NCBI GenBank assembly: GCA_963989385.1
Contig: OZ022502.1
Coordinates: 10,865,001-10,929,000 of the forward strand
DNA: 64,000 nucleotides
Direction: 5' to 3'
From: Ctena decussata
Lineage: Eukaryota > Mollusca > Bivalvia > Lucinida > Lucinidae
Shown here: in pieces, positions 31,930 to 42,422 of the stretch
How the letters are laid out: every line of letters starts with the position of its first letter
Position numbering within the stretch: position 1 is the stretch's first letter
Position numbers and translations under genes: made by a program
Notes under the pieces: generated by a model
Told to the model about the DNA's origin: nothing
What the model saw: the letters and a program-made list of their open reading frames with translations, nothing else
The model's database searches: none

Positions 31930-34020
31930 ATGTCTCAGACATCGTGCCCCGACTGTTCAAAAATACTGTCAAGGAGAGACGTGATGTTAAGGCACAGACG
32001 CAATGCACATTCTGACAGCAAAATCCATCAAGCGTATCCGCAGAGTAGTGGAGCGTATCCGCCGCCGCCGCAGGGAGGCATACCACTACCGCCGCCGCCG
32101 CCGCAGGGAGGCATACCACTACCGCCGCCGCCGCAGGGAGGCATACCACTACCGCCGCCGCCGCAGGGAGGCATACCACTACCGCCGCCGCCGCCACCGC
32201 TGCAGGAAGGCATACCACTACCGCCGCCGCCGCCGCAGGAAGGCATACCGCCACCGCCTCTGGTGGGAGGCAAAACACTGCAGCAGCAGACGCGGATAAG
32301 CATATCATCACTTCCTCATGAGGAAATGCTTCATCCTGCTTTACCGGTATGTCAGAGTCAACCACAACAACCACCAGTTGAGGCTTGTAGCAGATCTGTC
32401 ATGGTGTTTCAACACCCTTTCACTATGATGATCTCAGGGCCTACAGGTATATATTTTTTCTTAGTATTTGTTTTGTTAAGATTCGTTAGTGCAAACATTG
32501 AAATATTGCTTTAAATGTAGCGTATTTAAATGTGTAAAGATAAACGTATAAATTGATCTTTCATAACTTCTTCTTTCAGAGACTAAATGTATATACGCTT
32601 AAATATGATTTGAAAGATGTTTATTTATTTTAAGTCTGGATTTTTCTATTTTTCAGCATGTGGAAAGACTACATTTGTGAAAGAACTTCTCTTGAATCAT
32701 GGCCAAAGAATCCGACCTAATATACAAAGAATAGTATGGCTCTATAAACGATGGCAACCCTTATATGATGACATTCAAAAGAGTGTTCAACCCAAAGTAG
32801 AGTTTATACAGGGAATACCAACAGATTTAGATGATGATGACTACTTTGATCCCCAAATTAACAATTTGCTCATTTTGGATGATTTGTTCCACGAATCTGG
32901 CAAAGACAAAAGAATAACAGATTTATTCACAGAGGGGTCGCACCATAGGTCACTATCTGTGATAACAATTAATCAAAACATATTTGGAAACAAAGATCCC
33001 ACTCAAAGGAGAAATTGTCACTATCTGATCATATACAATAATCCTGTGGATCGTCAATCACTGATGACCCTTGCACGTCAGATGTACCCGAAAAATAGTG
33101 ACAAATTTCTGAAAGCATTTGAAAAAGCAACCAAATACTGTTATGGCTATTTGCTAGTGGACTTAAAACCATTCACAAACGAAAGCGATCGATTGAAATA
33201 CGATTTAGAATGGCAGCGTTTTCATAGCGTGACTTCCCATAAAAACGAAACAGCCAATCAGGTGCAAGAACCACAACAGATTACTATAAAAGGAAACACG
33301 CTTACTGAAGGACATCATTCCTCAATTGGACTACAAACTGTTCACTTCAACGAAAATTCGGAAATAGAAGATACCATGGCAGATAAAACACAGGCTTGTG
33401 ACGGCTGTGGATTGTTATTTGACACAGCCCATGATGTGCAAAGGCATTTAACACGAGGATGGTGCCCAGAGAGAGAGGAAGCAGGCCAAAAAAGAAAAAT
33501 GTCTGACGATGATGAAACCTTTGGCAATCAGCCTAAACACTTTCGCAAAGAAGGAAAAGGAGGACAAGTGCCGGAGGATCTAGAGAGCAAAGCTTTTGAA
33601 GACATATATATGCGTGCAAAGCAGATGAATAAGCGCAAATGGAGCGAAAAGTATGATGAATATGTCGAACGAGGGCTAACTAAGCAAGAAGCTAAACAAA
33701 AGGCTGACAACAAACTAGAAACTGCTGTCATAAGACAATTTATATGTAACTACATGATTTTAATTACATATATACTACAGTTAACAAATGGCCACATTCA
33801 TAAGAAAGTTATGCAAAAGGTGAATGCTTTATTAAGCCAAGGTTATGCTGAACAGAAAGCTGTTAAAATGGCTGTCAAACATTATCAACACAGCCTAGAG
33901 GCCTACTTAGATGAAAGTGATACTGAAAGTGAGGAAAGTGACATGGATTCTGATGATGAAAGCGGCTCAGTCAATGAAAGTAGTTCGGTAGATGAAGATG
34001 AGATGGAGGAATCCGAATAA
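31930..34020 (+). CDS. ATP: Polinton zinc-finger/proline-rich/packaging-type ATPase, one intron
   Basis: Model: exons 31,930-32,446 and 32,657-34,020 (626 aa). The intron is GT (32,447) to AG (32,656), 210 bases. Splicing joins SGPT to ACGKTTF and so rebuilds a Walker A loop of the GPTxCGKT type; without splicing neither half has it. Walker B is NNLLILDDL, followed by SVITINQN. This is the A32/FtsK-HerA-like ATPase that in virus-like relatives pumps DNA into capsids. Before the ATPase lie a C2H2 finger (CPDCSKILSRRD, residues 6-27) and a proline-rich stretch encoded by a minisatellite. After it come a CCHC-like finger (CDGCGLLF..., ~418-440), a charged helical region and an acidic tail (DESDTESEESDMDSDDES). 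The intron rests on sequence logic only, without transcript evidence. Confidence 0.85.
32060..32250 (+). repeat. in-frame minisatellite encoding PPPPQGGIPL units
   Basis: Six units of 30-39 bases built on CCGCCGCCGCAGGGAGGCAT. Every spacing is a multiple of three, so the ATPase frame is kept. The repeat also leaves frames open in other phases and on the minus strand. Confidence 0.9.
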
Positions 34021-34078
34021 AACTGTTTGACATCTCAACTTTTTCTCATTTCTCGTTTACACACTCAGCTGTTAAGCC

Positions 34079-35441
34079 ATGGCATCCTGGCAGGATTACT
34101 TAAAGAAAATATATTATGATCCAAAACACCCGGCAAGTTTTGCAGGCCCTCAGAAGATATACAAAGTGATAAAAGATGAAGGCAAATTCAACATAGGAAT
34201 GTACAAAATAAGAAAGTTTTTACACAATCAAGAATCGTATGGGCTTCACAAACCACTTAGGAGACGATTTAAAAGAAACCACGTGGTCAGCGCGGGCAAG
34301 GATGACCTTTGGATGGCAGACCTCATAGACATGGTGAAATTCAAAGACTGGAATGACGGCTTCAAGTATATATTACTTGTGATCGATACATTCTCAAAAT
34401 ATGTATGGCTGAGACCATTGAAAAATAAATCTGGGCAAGATGTATCAGAAGCCTTTCAAGACATATTCAAGACTTATGGACGATCACCATACAAAATTAT
34501 AACTGACAAAGGTAAGTAGGAACTGTTGTGATTTTTCTTTAGTTTTCAATTAAGCAATCATAAATTTATATATACATTTATTATCAAAATTAAAGAGTAA
34601 ATACAAATCAGCTGATTTCAGTATTCTACAATGTAAACATTTAATAGCTTAAATAAATTTTGGTAAAGCCATTCTGGTATCGTATTCAGGGTAATAATTA
34701 TGACTTCATCACCACAATCAAGGACTAATTGTTTATAAGACCTTTTGTATCTCAATTTCAGGCCAAGAGTTTCGAGCAAAAGTGGTACAAGATCTGGTGA
34801 AGAAATATAATGTCCGATACTTTCCAACACAGAATGAAACAAAAGCTTCTACATCAGAAAGAGCCATTTTAACCATTAAGTCTAGACTCAGTCGTTATTT
34901 TACCTTTAAAGATGACTTCAGCTATTTGCCTGTTATACAAGATCTTGCTGACAGCTATAATAAAACATACCACAGAACTATTGGAATGAAACCAGCTGAT
35001 GTGAAAAGCAGCAATGAAGAAGAAGTTCGTCTGTCAACCTACTTTGCCCAGCATGCAACTGAACAGAAACAAGTGAAAACGCCGAAGAGAAGACCATTTA
35101 AATTTAAAATAAATCAGTATGTAAGAGTCAGCCATGTTAAAGGAGCATTTACCCGCGCCTATGACCAAACTTATTCTGGAGAAATATTTCAAGTGTCAAA
35201 AAGATATTATAGAGGAAACCTGCATGTTTATAGGCTGACAGACCTTCAAGGTGACGAAATAAAGGGTGTGTGGTATAGCAGTGAGTTATTGCCTTTGGAT
35301 ATTGATCCCGCTAAAATAACTTACAAGATAGAACAGATCTTAAAAACAAGAGGAAAAGGACGCAATATACAATACTTTGTGAAGTGGAAGTATTATCCAA
35401 GCAAGTTCAACTCATGGATAAAAGCCAGTGACATAGATTGA
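34079..35441 (+). CDS. INT: Polinton integrase (DDE, chromodomain), one intron
   Basis: Retrovirus-like integrase that inserts the element and makes the 6-bp target duplication. Model: exons 34,079-34,511 and 34,762-35,441 (370 aa). The intron is GTAAGT (34,512) to TTTCAG (34,761), 250 bases. Splicing rebuilds the core motif TDKGQEF, split between TDK and GQEF. The catalytic triad is the Asp in WMADLIDM, the Asp of TDKG and the Glu in KASTSERAIL. The C-terminal ~45 residues form a chromodomain (YKIEQILKTR...YFVKWKYYPSKFNSWIKASD), likely to steer insertion to modified chromatin. The ATG is 58 bases after the ATPase stop, so whether it has its own promoter or a shared transcript is unclear. AATAAA near 35,554 is a candidate polyadenylation signal. 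Confidence 0.92.
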
Positions 35442-36757
35442 TGAAGAGCTGATCTCTGTTTCTTATCAGATTACTTATAAATGTATTTGAAATTATCACG
35501 CGTACCAATTTGTATTTATTATATCTACATAGTATACCTGTTTCTTCAATTCAAATAAATAACATAAATTACAATACATTATTTTTCGTTGTATTTCCTG
35601 ATAATATGGATGGATGACTTGAGATTTTAGTCCTTTCCAACAGTATTTCAGTCATATCAGAAAAATGGGCCAGTGATAATGAAAGGCTGTGTGCAGTGGA
35701 GCTCCGAAAATATAATATGTAAGCCATATATACACTGTTTTTACTATGGTCCTATAGGCTTACTAAAAATTTCAGGCCAAAGGCCAAACGTCCACACATT
35801 TGGATATGCCCGTAACTGGGATATTTGATTTTTGAAAACAGTCGTTGCTACAAGTTGAGTGATGATCAAAGAAGATAATTCTGATAAATATCTGATCATA
35901 TGATTAACTTAAACAAAAACACATATATATCGAATACAATTTATGGTAATTTAGTTTCATACATACAAAAAATTAAAACATAAAGAGCCATAAGTCTGGA
36001 AGGAAGGGTCCCATTATGATCTGGATTAAATATGAACCACATTAAATGTTGATAACAATATTTTGAAAGTTTTATGAAAATCGGCTAAAAACTTGTACCA
36101 AGTGTTTTATTTCATACTTGAGAGGCAGCGTAACTGTTTACGATAAATTTATTTAGCAGACGACAGTATATGAAAGTATTACGGAACTAAAGACACTGTA
36201 AGCGCTCAATAAATAGTTATTTATCGCCACTGTGTTTAAAATCATAAAATTGTTAAGATGAAATTCTTTTCAAGTGTATTTGTAAAGCCCAACTGTATTA
36301 CATTTTTTTAAAAATACACCAGTATAAAGTGAAGCGATGTGACTCTTTCAATAGATTTGGTTAAACTGAACAATATCGGGAAAATGTTAGTATTCATTAT
36401 CTGCTTTGGTGCAATTATACCCTGCTTCTGATATAGTATTGCATATAAAAACGGGGAACCAGGTTTACCTGTAACTTTTAAACCTGTCGTCTGTTTAATA
36501 GTAAACCTTCTTACCTAGCTGGCGTAATTGAATAGTAAAAATTAGAAAAAAACATTTTATCGTCTGCTAATAATTTAACTTACCTGTTTAAATGTTTAGT
36601 GATGCTTTCAGGTGGACGGTCTGCTGTCAAATGAATTATGTATCGGAAAACTGGTAATATAATAAATGAAAAGAGTTATTTGATTGGCTATTGACAAATT
36701 GACAAAGTATATAGTTCTCAAGTCTAAACTTGTTTTCGATTTCACAACAACGTTAAA
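35442..36757. other. Polinton right non-coding region
   Basis: 1.3 kb of AT-rich DNA with no open frame of note. This is where capsid or protease genes might be expected if present. Apart from the SINE fragment nothing is recognised. Confidence 0.6.
35607..35705 (-). mobile_element. SINE fragment inside the Polinton
   Basis: Body and TGGATGGATGA tail of the tRNA-SINE family (compare 5,055-5,160), lacking the tRNA head. It inserted after the Polinton or was carried with it. Confidence 0.8.
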
Positions 36758-36898
36758 TAATGCATCACCCTTATCATCGATTAATTTCTAAAAATAAACC
36801 ATTGGTCATCACCGCTGACCTTGACTGACACGGACCGGTTCTGACCGGTTCCGAAAATTCCCTCATTTTTTATGACTATATGAGCCCCCCTTACTACT
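36758..36898 (-). repeat. Polinton right terminal inverted repeat
   Basis: Complement of 26,777-26,917, ending CCTTACTACT before the target duplication ATTATC at 36,899-36,904. Confidence 0.95.
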
Positions 36899-36904
36899 AT
36901 TATC

Positions 36905-37328
36905 TTAGGTGTCGCAATATTTAGAATTTTACGGATTATCCTATATGTCCCAATTTTTAGAATGTTATGGTATATCTTAAATTTTGGGACATCATTATAT
37001 TTTTTTTGTATTTTTGTATTTTTTTATAATCAACTTAGTTTTCTGTCTGACAAAGTAGTGTAAGTATGTAAGCGAAATGGCAAATAGTGTAGACCCAGTC
37101 TGACCTGTTTGCTTATTCAGGTATCTCTTAATGTTAAAAATCTATGTAAACGGTAATTTCAGTAAACGCTTCCGACCTTAATCTTTATAAACTGATTTGG
37201 AACAAAATCAGACTGATACTCAAATTAAACACGTTTCTATTAAACTTTGATCATATTTTTGTAAATAAAATATAGATTATGAATAAACCATTTACACATA
37301 ACAGTTAGATTTATTGCGTATCGTTATT
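36905..37328. other. right half of the split MITE, then AT-rich DNA
   Basis: 36,910-36,934 (TGTCGCAATATTTAG...TTACGG) pairs with 26,641-26,666 across the Polinton. The next ~390 bases are AT-rich and hold a TGTCCCAATTTTTAGAAT word related to the hairpin at 62,602-62,683. Confidence 0.5.
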
Positions 37329-37566
37329 TGAGCCGAGACGCGAGAAAACCAACAAAGTGGTTGTGCGCCCAGCGCAGACTCAGATCAGCCTGGGCATCCG
37401 CCCAGTCTGATCAGAGTCTTCGCTGTCCGCATGGAGGTAGCTTAGACCCTTAGCTTCCCTTTGAGCACCTAACAAAGAGTCTGATCAGACTGGGTGGTTG
37501 CCCAGGCTTATCTGAGTCTGCGCTGGGCGCACAGCCACATTGTTTGTTTTGTCGTGTCGCGGCTCA
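37329..37566. mobile_element. MITE, TGAGCCGCGACACGA family, copy 4
   Basis: Ends TGAGCCGAGACGCGAGAAAA and TTTTGTCGTGTCGCGGCTCA, with the usual CAGCGCAGACTCAGATCAGC modules. Confidence 0.9.
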
Positions 37567-37789
37567 TTTGTAAATTCTTGTTTGATCATTTTTGTTCATA
37601 TCATCTGATGATATTTGATTAAAATAGGTATCTAGATCTATTACAGTATATAACTGACATTGTCCCTTTTCTGTAGATTTAACGAAACGTTTCCCGTAGC
37701 CTAGTGAACGTAGGTTAAAGACCAGCAGTACAGCATATGAAATGTTGAATCCATCCCTCTCCTTTCGCTGCCTTATCCCTCCTTGATTT

Positions 37790-39410
37790 AAACAAGAGTG
37801 CCTTGGGGCCCTGGATAGCTCACCTGAGTATGGTGGCCATCACGGTAGGTCATGTGACCTAGACCGCTTGAATAAGTTTCGTTCCCTCAGCCCCTGGAGG
37901 CTGTGTATTTTGGTTACAATTAGCCCAGTGGCTATTGGGGAGATGTCTTAAATTGTCAAAATATGAGACATGGGTCAACGGACAAAGAATGACCTTGACC
38001 TCTTGAATCCGCAAATATTCCATGTACGAATAACGACAACTTTATTACAATTTTTAGGCCAAACTCTTCTAAACTTGCCATGAAATCTTATGTGTAGCAT
38101 TTTCCGAAACTTGACATTGCCTTAAAAAAGGTCAAGGTCAGCCCAAGTTCATTATTTGAACAATCTTGATAGTACTCAAGTAGCTAATACTGTATACTAA
38201 GTTTCAAGGCCATCAAACATTTGGTTCTGGAGAAGAAGATTTGTACACTTTTTTGCCATGGGGATGGCAGCCAAGTTGGTCATGTGACCCAGACCGTTTG
38301 AACAAATCTTTGTTCCCTCAGCCCCTAGAGGCTCTATATGAAAATTGGTTACAACTGGCGCAGTGGCTTTTGGGGAGATATGTCACAATATGAGAGGCCA
38401 GTGTCAAATGTCAAAGAATGACCTTGAAATCTTGTACGCATAAATCTTTATGTACTCAATAAAGATGACTGTATGTACCAATTTTCAGGGCGAAATCTTC
38501 AACAGTTTACAAGAAATTTTATGTTCAAGCATTTTCCATATAAAAGATACAGAAAGCAAAATTGACCTTGCCGTAAAAAAGGTCAAGGTCAACCCAAGGT
38601 AATTATTTGTACAATCTTGGTAGAACTTGTGTACCTGATGCTACATACCAAGTTTCATAGCCATCCGCCTATTGGTTCTGGAGAAGAAGATTTTTAAACG
38701 TTTTTACTATATATGGCTTGGCGGCCATGTTGGTCATGTGACCCAGGCCGTTTGGACAAATTTTCGTTCCTCAACCCGGGCCCTAGAGGCTCTACTTTAA
38801 ATTTGATTACAATAGGCCCAGTGGTTTTGAGGAGATGTGTGAAATTGTCAAAACATGAGAGACCAGGGTCAAAAGTCAAAGAGAGACCTTGACCAATTGT
38901 ACGCATAATTTTTCATGTACTCATTAAGATGACTGTATATACCAATTTTCAGGTCAAAATCTTCAACGGTTTCCAAGAACTCTAATGTTCTAGCATTTTC
39001 ACATATAAAAGCTACAGAAAGCAAATTTGACCTTACCGTAAAAAAGGTCAAGGTCAACACAAGGTCATAAATTGAACAGCTTTGTTAGTACTCGCGTACC
39101 CGGTGCTACTTGCCAAGTTTCAAGGCCATCGGCTTATTGGTTCTGGAGGAGAAGATTTTTAAAGGTTTTTACCAAATAAGGGCGTGGCGGCCATGCTTGT
39201 CATGTGACCAGGACCGTTTCGTTCGTTTTCGTTCCCCTGCCCCATAGAGGCTCTACATGTTTTTTGGTTACTATCGGCTCAGCGGTTTCAGAGGAGAAGT
39301 CGTTTGAAAATATTGACGGACGGACGATCGACGGACGGATGGACGACGGACGACGAAGCCTGCCTATCCTATAAATTCCGCCGGAGCCGCTGGCTCAGGT
39401 GAGCTAAAAA
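37790..39410 (+). mobile_element. pearl-like tandem-core element, AGCTCACCTGAG ends
   Basis: It starts AAACAAGAGTGCC...TAGCTCACCTGAG and ends GGCTCAGGTGAGCTAAAA, so its ends can pair. The core is a direct repeat of ~420-466 bases: the anchor GTCATGTGACC recurs at 37,859, 38,279, 38,733 and 39,199, with ACCTTGACC-rich and GGTTCTGGAGAAGAAGATTT blocks in each unit. A GACGGACGGACG run lies near 39,320. It has no coding frame. The layout resembles oyster pearl-type non-autonomous elements. Confidence 0.75.
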
Positions 39411-39527
39411 GATATCCATTTACTGCTGGTTCAGAGAAAACAAGCATGGTAAATTTTGAGAAGAAAGTCTTTTCGGAAGCAAGCAACACGTCATTTAAGA
39501 AAAAAATATTTCCATTCTAACACTATA

Positions 39528-39765
39528 TGAGCCGCGGCCCGACAAAACCAACAATGTGGTTGTGCACCCAGCGCAGACTCAGATCAGCCTGGGCATCCGC
39601 CCAGTCTGATCAGAGTCTTCGCTGTCCGCATGGAGGTAGCTTAGACCCTTAGTTACCCTTTGAGCACTTTACATACAGTCTGATGAAAGTGGGCAGATGC
39701 CCAGGATGATCTGAGTCTGCGCTGGGCGCAAAACCACATTGTTGGTTTTGTCGTGTCGCGGCTCA
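39528..39765. mobile_element. MITE, TGAGCCGCGACACGA family, copy 5
   Basis: Ends TGAGCCGCGGCCCGACAAAA and TTTTGTCGTGTCGCGGCTCA. Flanked by TATA on both sides, compatible with a short TA-type duplication. Confidence 0.9.
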
Positions 39766-40197
39766 TATACTGCGACGTTTTCCAAAGAACTATTTTAGGC
39801 GGACGTCGACAAATGTAAATGTTTACATTCGACGTCATCAAGGCGCGAAATGTGCAAGCCTCCCTCGACCCTAGCAACGCGATTTATCACAAATTCTAAC
39901 ACTTGTCGCCAATGGTAAAATCTAGTGATTTATTGCATGACAAATCATTGGGCGGATAAGCATGATGTTATTTAGCGCCATTCGGGCGTTATTTTGATTC
40001 TTTTGGTGACGTCAAGTTTCATTTCCATGAGGAAAGACCGTGTAACGTCGTTTTATCGCATCAAAAACTTACGAAATACATAAGATTGCTTCTGTTACAG
40101 TCAAAGTTGTTGGCGCGATTTCTTCATGTAATCATGGCGGAAAACTGAAAAAATCTGAAGTAAACACTTGCGTTTTCGTCGGTTTTGGCGTTTTAGA
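39766..40197. other. intergenic, nothing recognised
   Basis: GACGTC-containing but non-coding. No repeat boundary found. Confidence 0.4.
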
Positions 40198-40372
40198 ATA
40201 GAAATAGATTCTTGCTAACAAATGATTTGTTGCCAAATATATCACTGGTTGTCGGTCAGTCGTCAGTGACTATATCACTCGCGCTTCGCGCTCGTCATAT
40301 ATCCACTTAACGACTGACCTCCAACCAGTGATATATTTGGGCAACAAATCACTATAAGCAAGAATCTATTTT
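40198..40372. mobile_element. fold-back element with TCGGTCAGT arms, copy 1
   Basis: AATAGATTCTTGCTA and AAATATATCACTGGTTG arms pair with their complements around ATCACTCGCGCTTCGCGCTCG. Related to 41,108-41,325. Confidence 0.8.
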
Positions 40373-40408
40373 AAGTGTCACACGACGCCGCTTCCAAGAC
40401 GTTCAATG

Positions 40409-40432
40409 GCGGGGGGAGGGGGGGGCGGGGAA
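40409..40432 (+). other. G-rich stretch with quadruplex potential
   Basis: Four G runs of at least four bases lie within about 22 bases (GGCGGGGGGAGGGGGGGGCG). Confidence 0.7.
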
Positions 40433-40612
40433 CGTTGACACCGTTTGAATTAAACTAAACCCGTTCGTGCCCAGTTGACTCATCTATCCTTATATTTTGA
40501 ATAGCCCATATGTCATTTTAAGGGACGTATCAGGTTTAGTTACATTTTCATTTTTCGTTATATTTATTTTCATTTAAAATGTCCAAGTTTCCTCGTGCGA
40601 ACAATGAAGAAC

Positions 40613-40768
40613 CAGGCCCAGAGGTTACAAAACTTGAGAACATTCTCGAACATACACAAAAAAAGAACACTGATTGGCTGCTTCCGAGCAAATGCTCGGA
40701 AGCAGCCAATCAGTGTTCTTTATTTTGAGTTTGAGATTATTCTCAAGTTTTATAGCCTCTAACCCAGG
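40613..40768. mobile_element. fold-back with AGAGGTTACAAAACTTGAGAA ends
   Basis: The arms pair end to end around GAGCAAATGCTC (GATTGGCTGCTTCCGAGC ... GCTCGGAAGCAGCCAATC). The outer ends share GGCCC(A/C)GAGGTTA with the MITE at 1067. Confidence 0.75.
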
Positions 40769-41530
40769 CCTCGAGGTTGTAAACCTTTTTTTTCATTCTC
40801 AATTCAGCTGAGTATGGAATTTTACCTGCTATTCCAACACAGTGCGCCTATAGAAGCAATGGAAAGTTGCCGTGTTTTATTCTGCAACAATTCACTGTTA
40901 CGGAGAGCGTGAGTCTAAGTGCTGACGTCACTGCAATTACTCACGTAATTTTGTGACGTTTTGAGACGTTATACAGTGTAACGTCTTTTTTTCTTCATAA
41001 AATCGCCATAAAAACGTACATTTATCTTAGATACAGTTAAGAATATTGGCGGGAGCACGAACGCGCTGGCAGGAAGGTTGGGAGAGTTTGAATGAAAAGA
41101 ATAGTTTTTCAGCGTTTTTGAGTGTTAGAATCGAAATAGATCAGCTCTAGCATTGAATTGTTGAGTAATAATTCACTGTTTGTCGGTCAGTTGTAAGTAG
41201 ATATATCACTATATCTACTTACAACTCCGCGCTCAAGACATGATCTACTTTACAACTGACTTCCAAACAGTAAATTATTACTCAACAATTCTCTGCTATT
41301 TCTATTTCTTAAATAAATCTATTTCTTAAATAAATATCAAATTACTAATAAGTACAGTTGTTTTCTTGCTCATTTTACTGAGCTGAGTATGAAATTTTCT
41401 CTGCTAATGAAAATCAAAATGCCAACATTAGTTTAGTTGGCATTTTTATATTTATCAGCAAAGAAAATAAAATTTCATGCTCAGCTGAGCTGAGCACGAA
41501 AAAAGTTTTATGACCTCGGGGCCAGGCCTC
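40768..41530. mobile_element. GGCCTCGAGGTT MITE with a nested element
   Basis: It opens CCAGGCCTCGAGGTTGTAAAC with TTCAGCTGAGTATGGAATTT and closes with CATGCTCAGCTGAGCTGAGC and GACCTCGGGGCCAGGCC, so it is a longer relative of 1067-1315. The extra length includes the fold-back at 41,108-41,325. Confidence 0.7.
41108..41325. mobile_element. fold-back element with TCGGTCAGT arms, copy 2 (nested)
   Basis: GAAATAGATCAG and TTGTTGAGTAATAATT arms pair with their complements. The inner TCGGTCAGTTGTAAGTAGAT matches the style of 40,198-40,372. Centre ATATCACTATATC. Confidence 0.75.
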
Positions 41531-41560
41531 GAGGATATATATATATATATATTTTATGCT
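41531..41560. repeat. (AT)n tract
   Basis: About ten AT units, followed by another CTCAACTCAGCTGAGCATGA half-repeat. Confidence 0.8.
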
Positions 41561-41740
41561 CAACTCAGCTGAGCATGAAAAGTCATACCCATATTATATA
41601 CATCTTATGCGCTTTGCAGAATTTCTTATGGTTTCCTATATATATTTGCTTTCCACACAATTTCTCTTAATCAAATACTATAAACAAGCTTTGTTTAGTA
41701 TTTTGAGGTTTATTCAATATTAAAGTCAGAGCACAATCTA

Positions 41741-41828
41741 AGCTGTGCCTGACCCAGATCAAACACCGTAGAACGCGACGTTTGATCAAACGTCGCGTTC
41801 TACGGCGTCTGATCTGGTTCTGCGCTGT
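41741..41828. repeat. near-perfect hairpin, GATCAAACACCGTAGAACGC arms
   Basis: The arms meet at ACGTTTGATCAAACGT. The outer bases (GACCCAGATCAAAC...GTCTGATCTGGTTC) resemble the inner module of the common MITE and the hairpin at 56,341-56,432. Confidence 0.8.
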
Positions 41829-42079
41829 TTGACAATGTCCTGTTAAGGGACACAAGGCATGAATGGATTAATCCATTTAATTAATATACCTGCTTATAAA
41901 TATTTGTCAAAAAATTGTATTAAAAGAAAATTAACGAATCTTGTATTAGACATATTCATACAATTTAATTTTTGTCACGTTTTTTTTTGTTTAGTAATTG
42001 GTTATCGGTTTGCTGAAAGAATTTTGATACAATGACGGATGTTTAAGTTTAATATTTGAAGAGTTCTTTAAATAGATTT

Positions 42080-42329
42080 GTGCCGCGACACGAGAAAACC
42101 AACAATGTGGTTGTGCATCCAACGGAGACTCAGATCAGCCTGGGCATCCGCCTAGTCTGATCACAGTCTTCATTCTGTGCTTAAAGGGTAGCTAAGGGTC
42201 TAAGCTACCTCCATGCGGACAGCGAAGACTCTGATCAGACTGGGCGGATAGACTGGGCGGATGCCCAGGCTGATCTGAGTCTGCGCTGGGCGCACAACCA
42301 GTATGTTGGTTTTCTCGTGTCGCGGCTCA
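42080..42329. mobile_element. MITE, TGAGCCGCGACACGA family, copy 6
   Basis: The left end is decayed (TGTGCCGCGACACGAGAAAA), the right intact. GACTGGGCGGATA is duplicated in the right half, making it slightly longer than its relatives. Confidence 0.9.
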
Positions 42330-42422
42330 TTTGTTAATGGACAGTTTTAGGAGTTAATAGCCTCGCCTTAATGTATCTTTTGCTTACGAAAGTTTGAGTA
42401 AGGTGTTTAGATACACTTTCAG

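Larger units (their letters stand above)
26777..36898. mobile_element. complete Polinton/Maverick DNA transposon, capsid-less
   Basis: A self-synthesising DNA transposon of 10,122 bp. It begins AGTAGTAAGG and ends CCTTACTACT, has ~141-bp terminal inverted repeats and is flanked by the perfect 6-bp duplication ATTATC (26,771-26,776 and 36,899-36,904). AG...CT ends and 6-bp duplications are hallmarks of the family. Genes: family B DNA polymerase (minus), then divergently a zinc-finger/ATPase protein and a chromodomain integrase (plus). Polintons usually run 15-20 kb and also carry a cysteine protease and major and minor capsid genes; none is visible here. The coding frames are long and unbroken apart from two well-formed introns. 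A SINE fragment at 35,607-35,705 shows that the copy is not brand new. Confidence 0.95.

Noticed and set aside
32003..32303. Arg/Tyr-rich plus-strand frame and Gly-rich minus-strand frames in the proline repeat
   Set aside because: They are other-frame readings of a CCG-rich minisatellite. The frame with the zinc finger and the spliced Walker A is the real one.
33727..33780. A possible 54-base in-frame intron near the ATPase C-terminus (hydrophobic stretch ICNYMILITYILQ)
   Set aside because: The donor is weak and the intron would be very short. The frame is open without it, so I left the exon unbroken.
35442..36757. Search for a hidden capsid or protease gene in the right part of the Polinton
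   Set aside because: No frame longer than a few tens of codons and no splice-bounded exon string could be found.
37790..39410. Helitron call for the pearl-like elements
   Set aside because: The end ...GAGCTAAAA and preceding stem are suggestive, but the 5' TC and the insertion between A and T could not be verified, so I only call them pearl-like.
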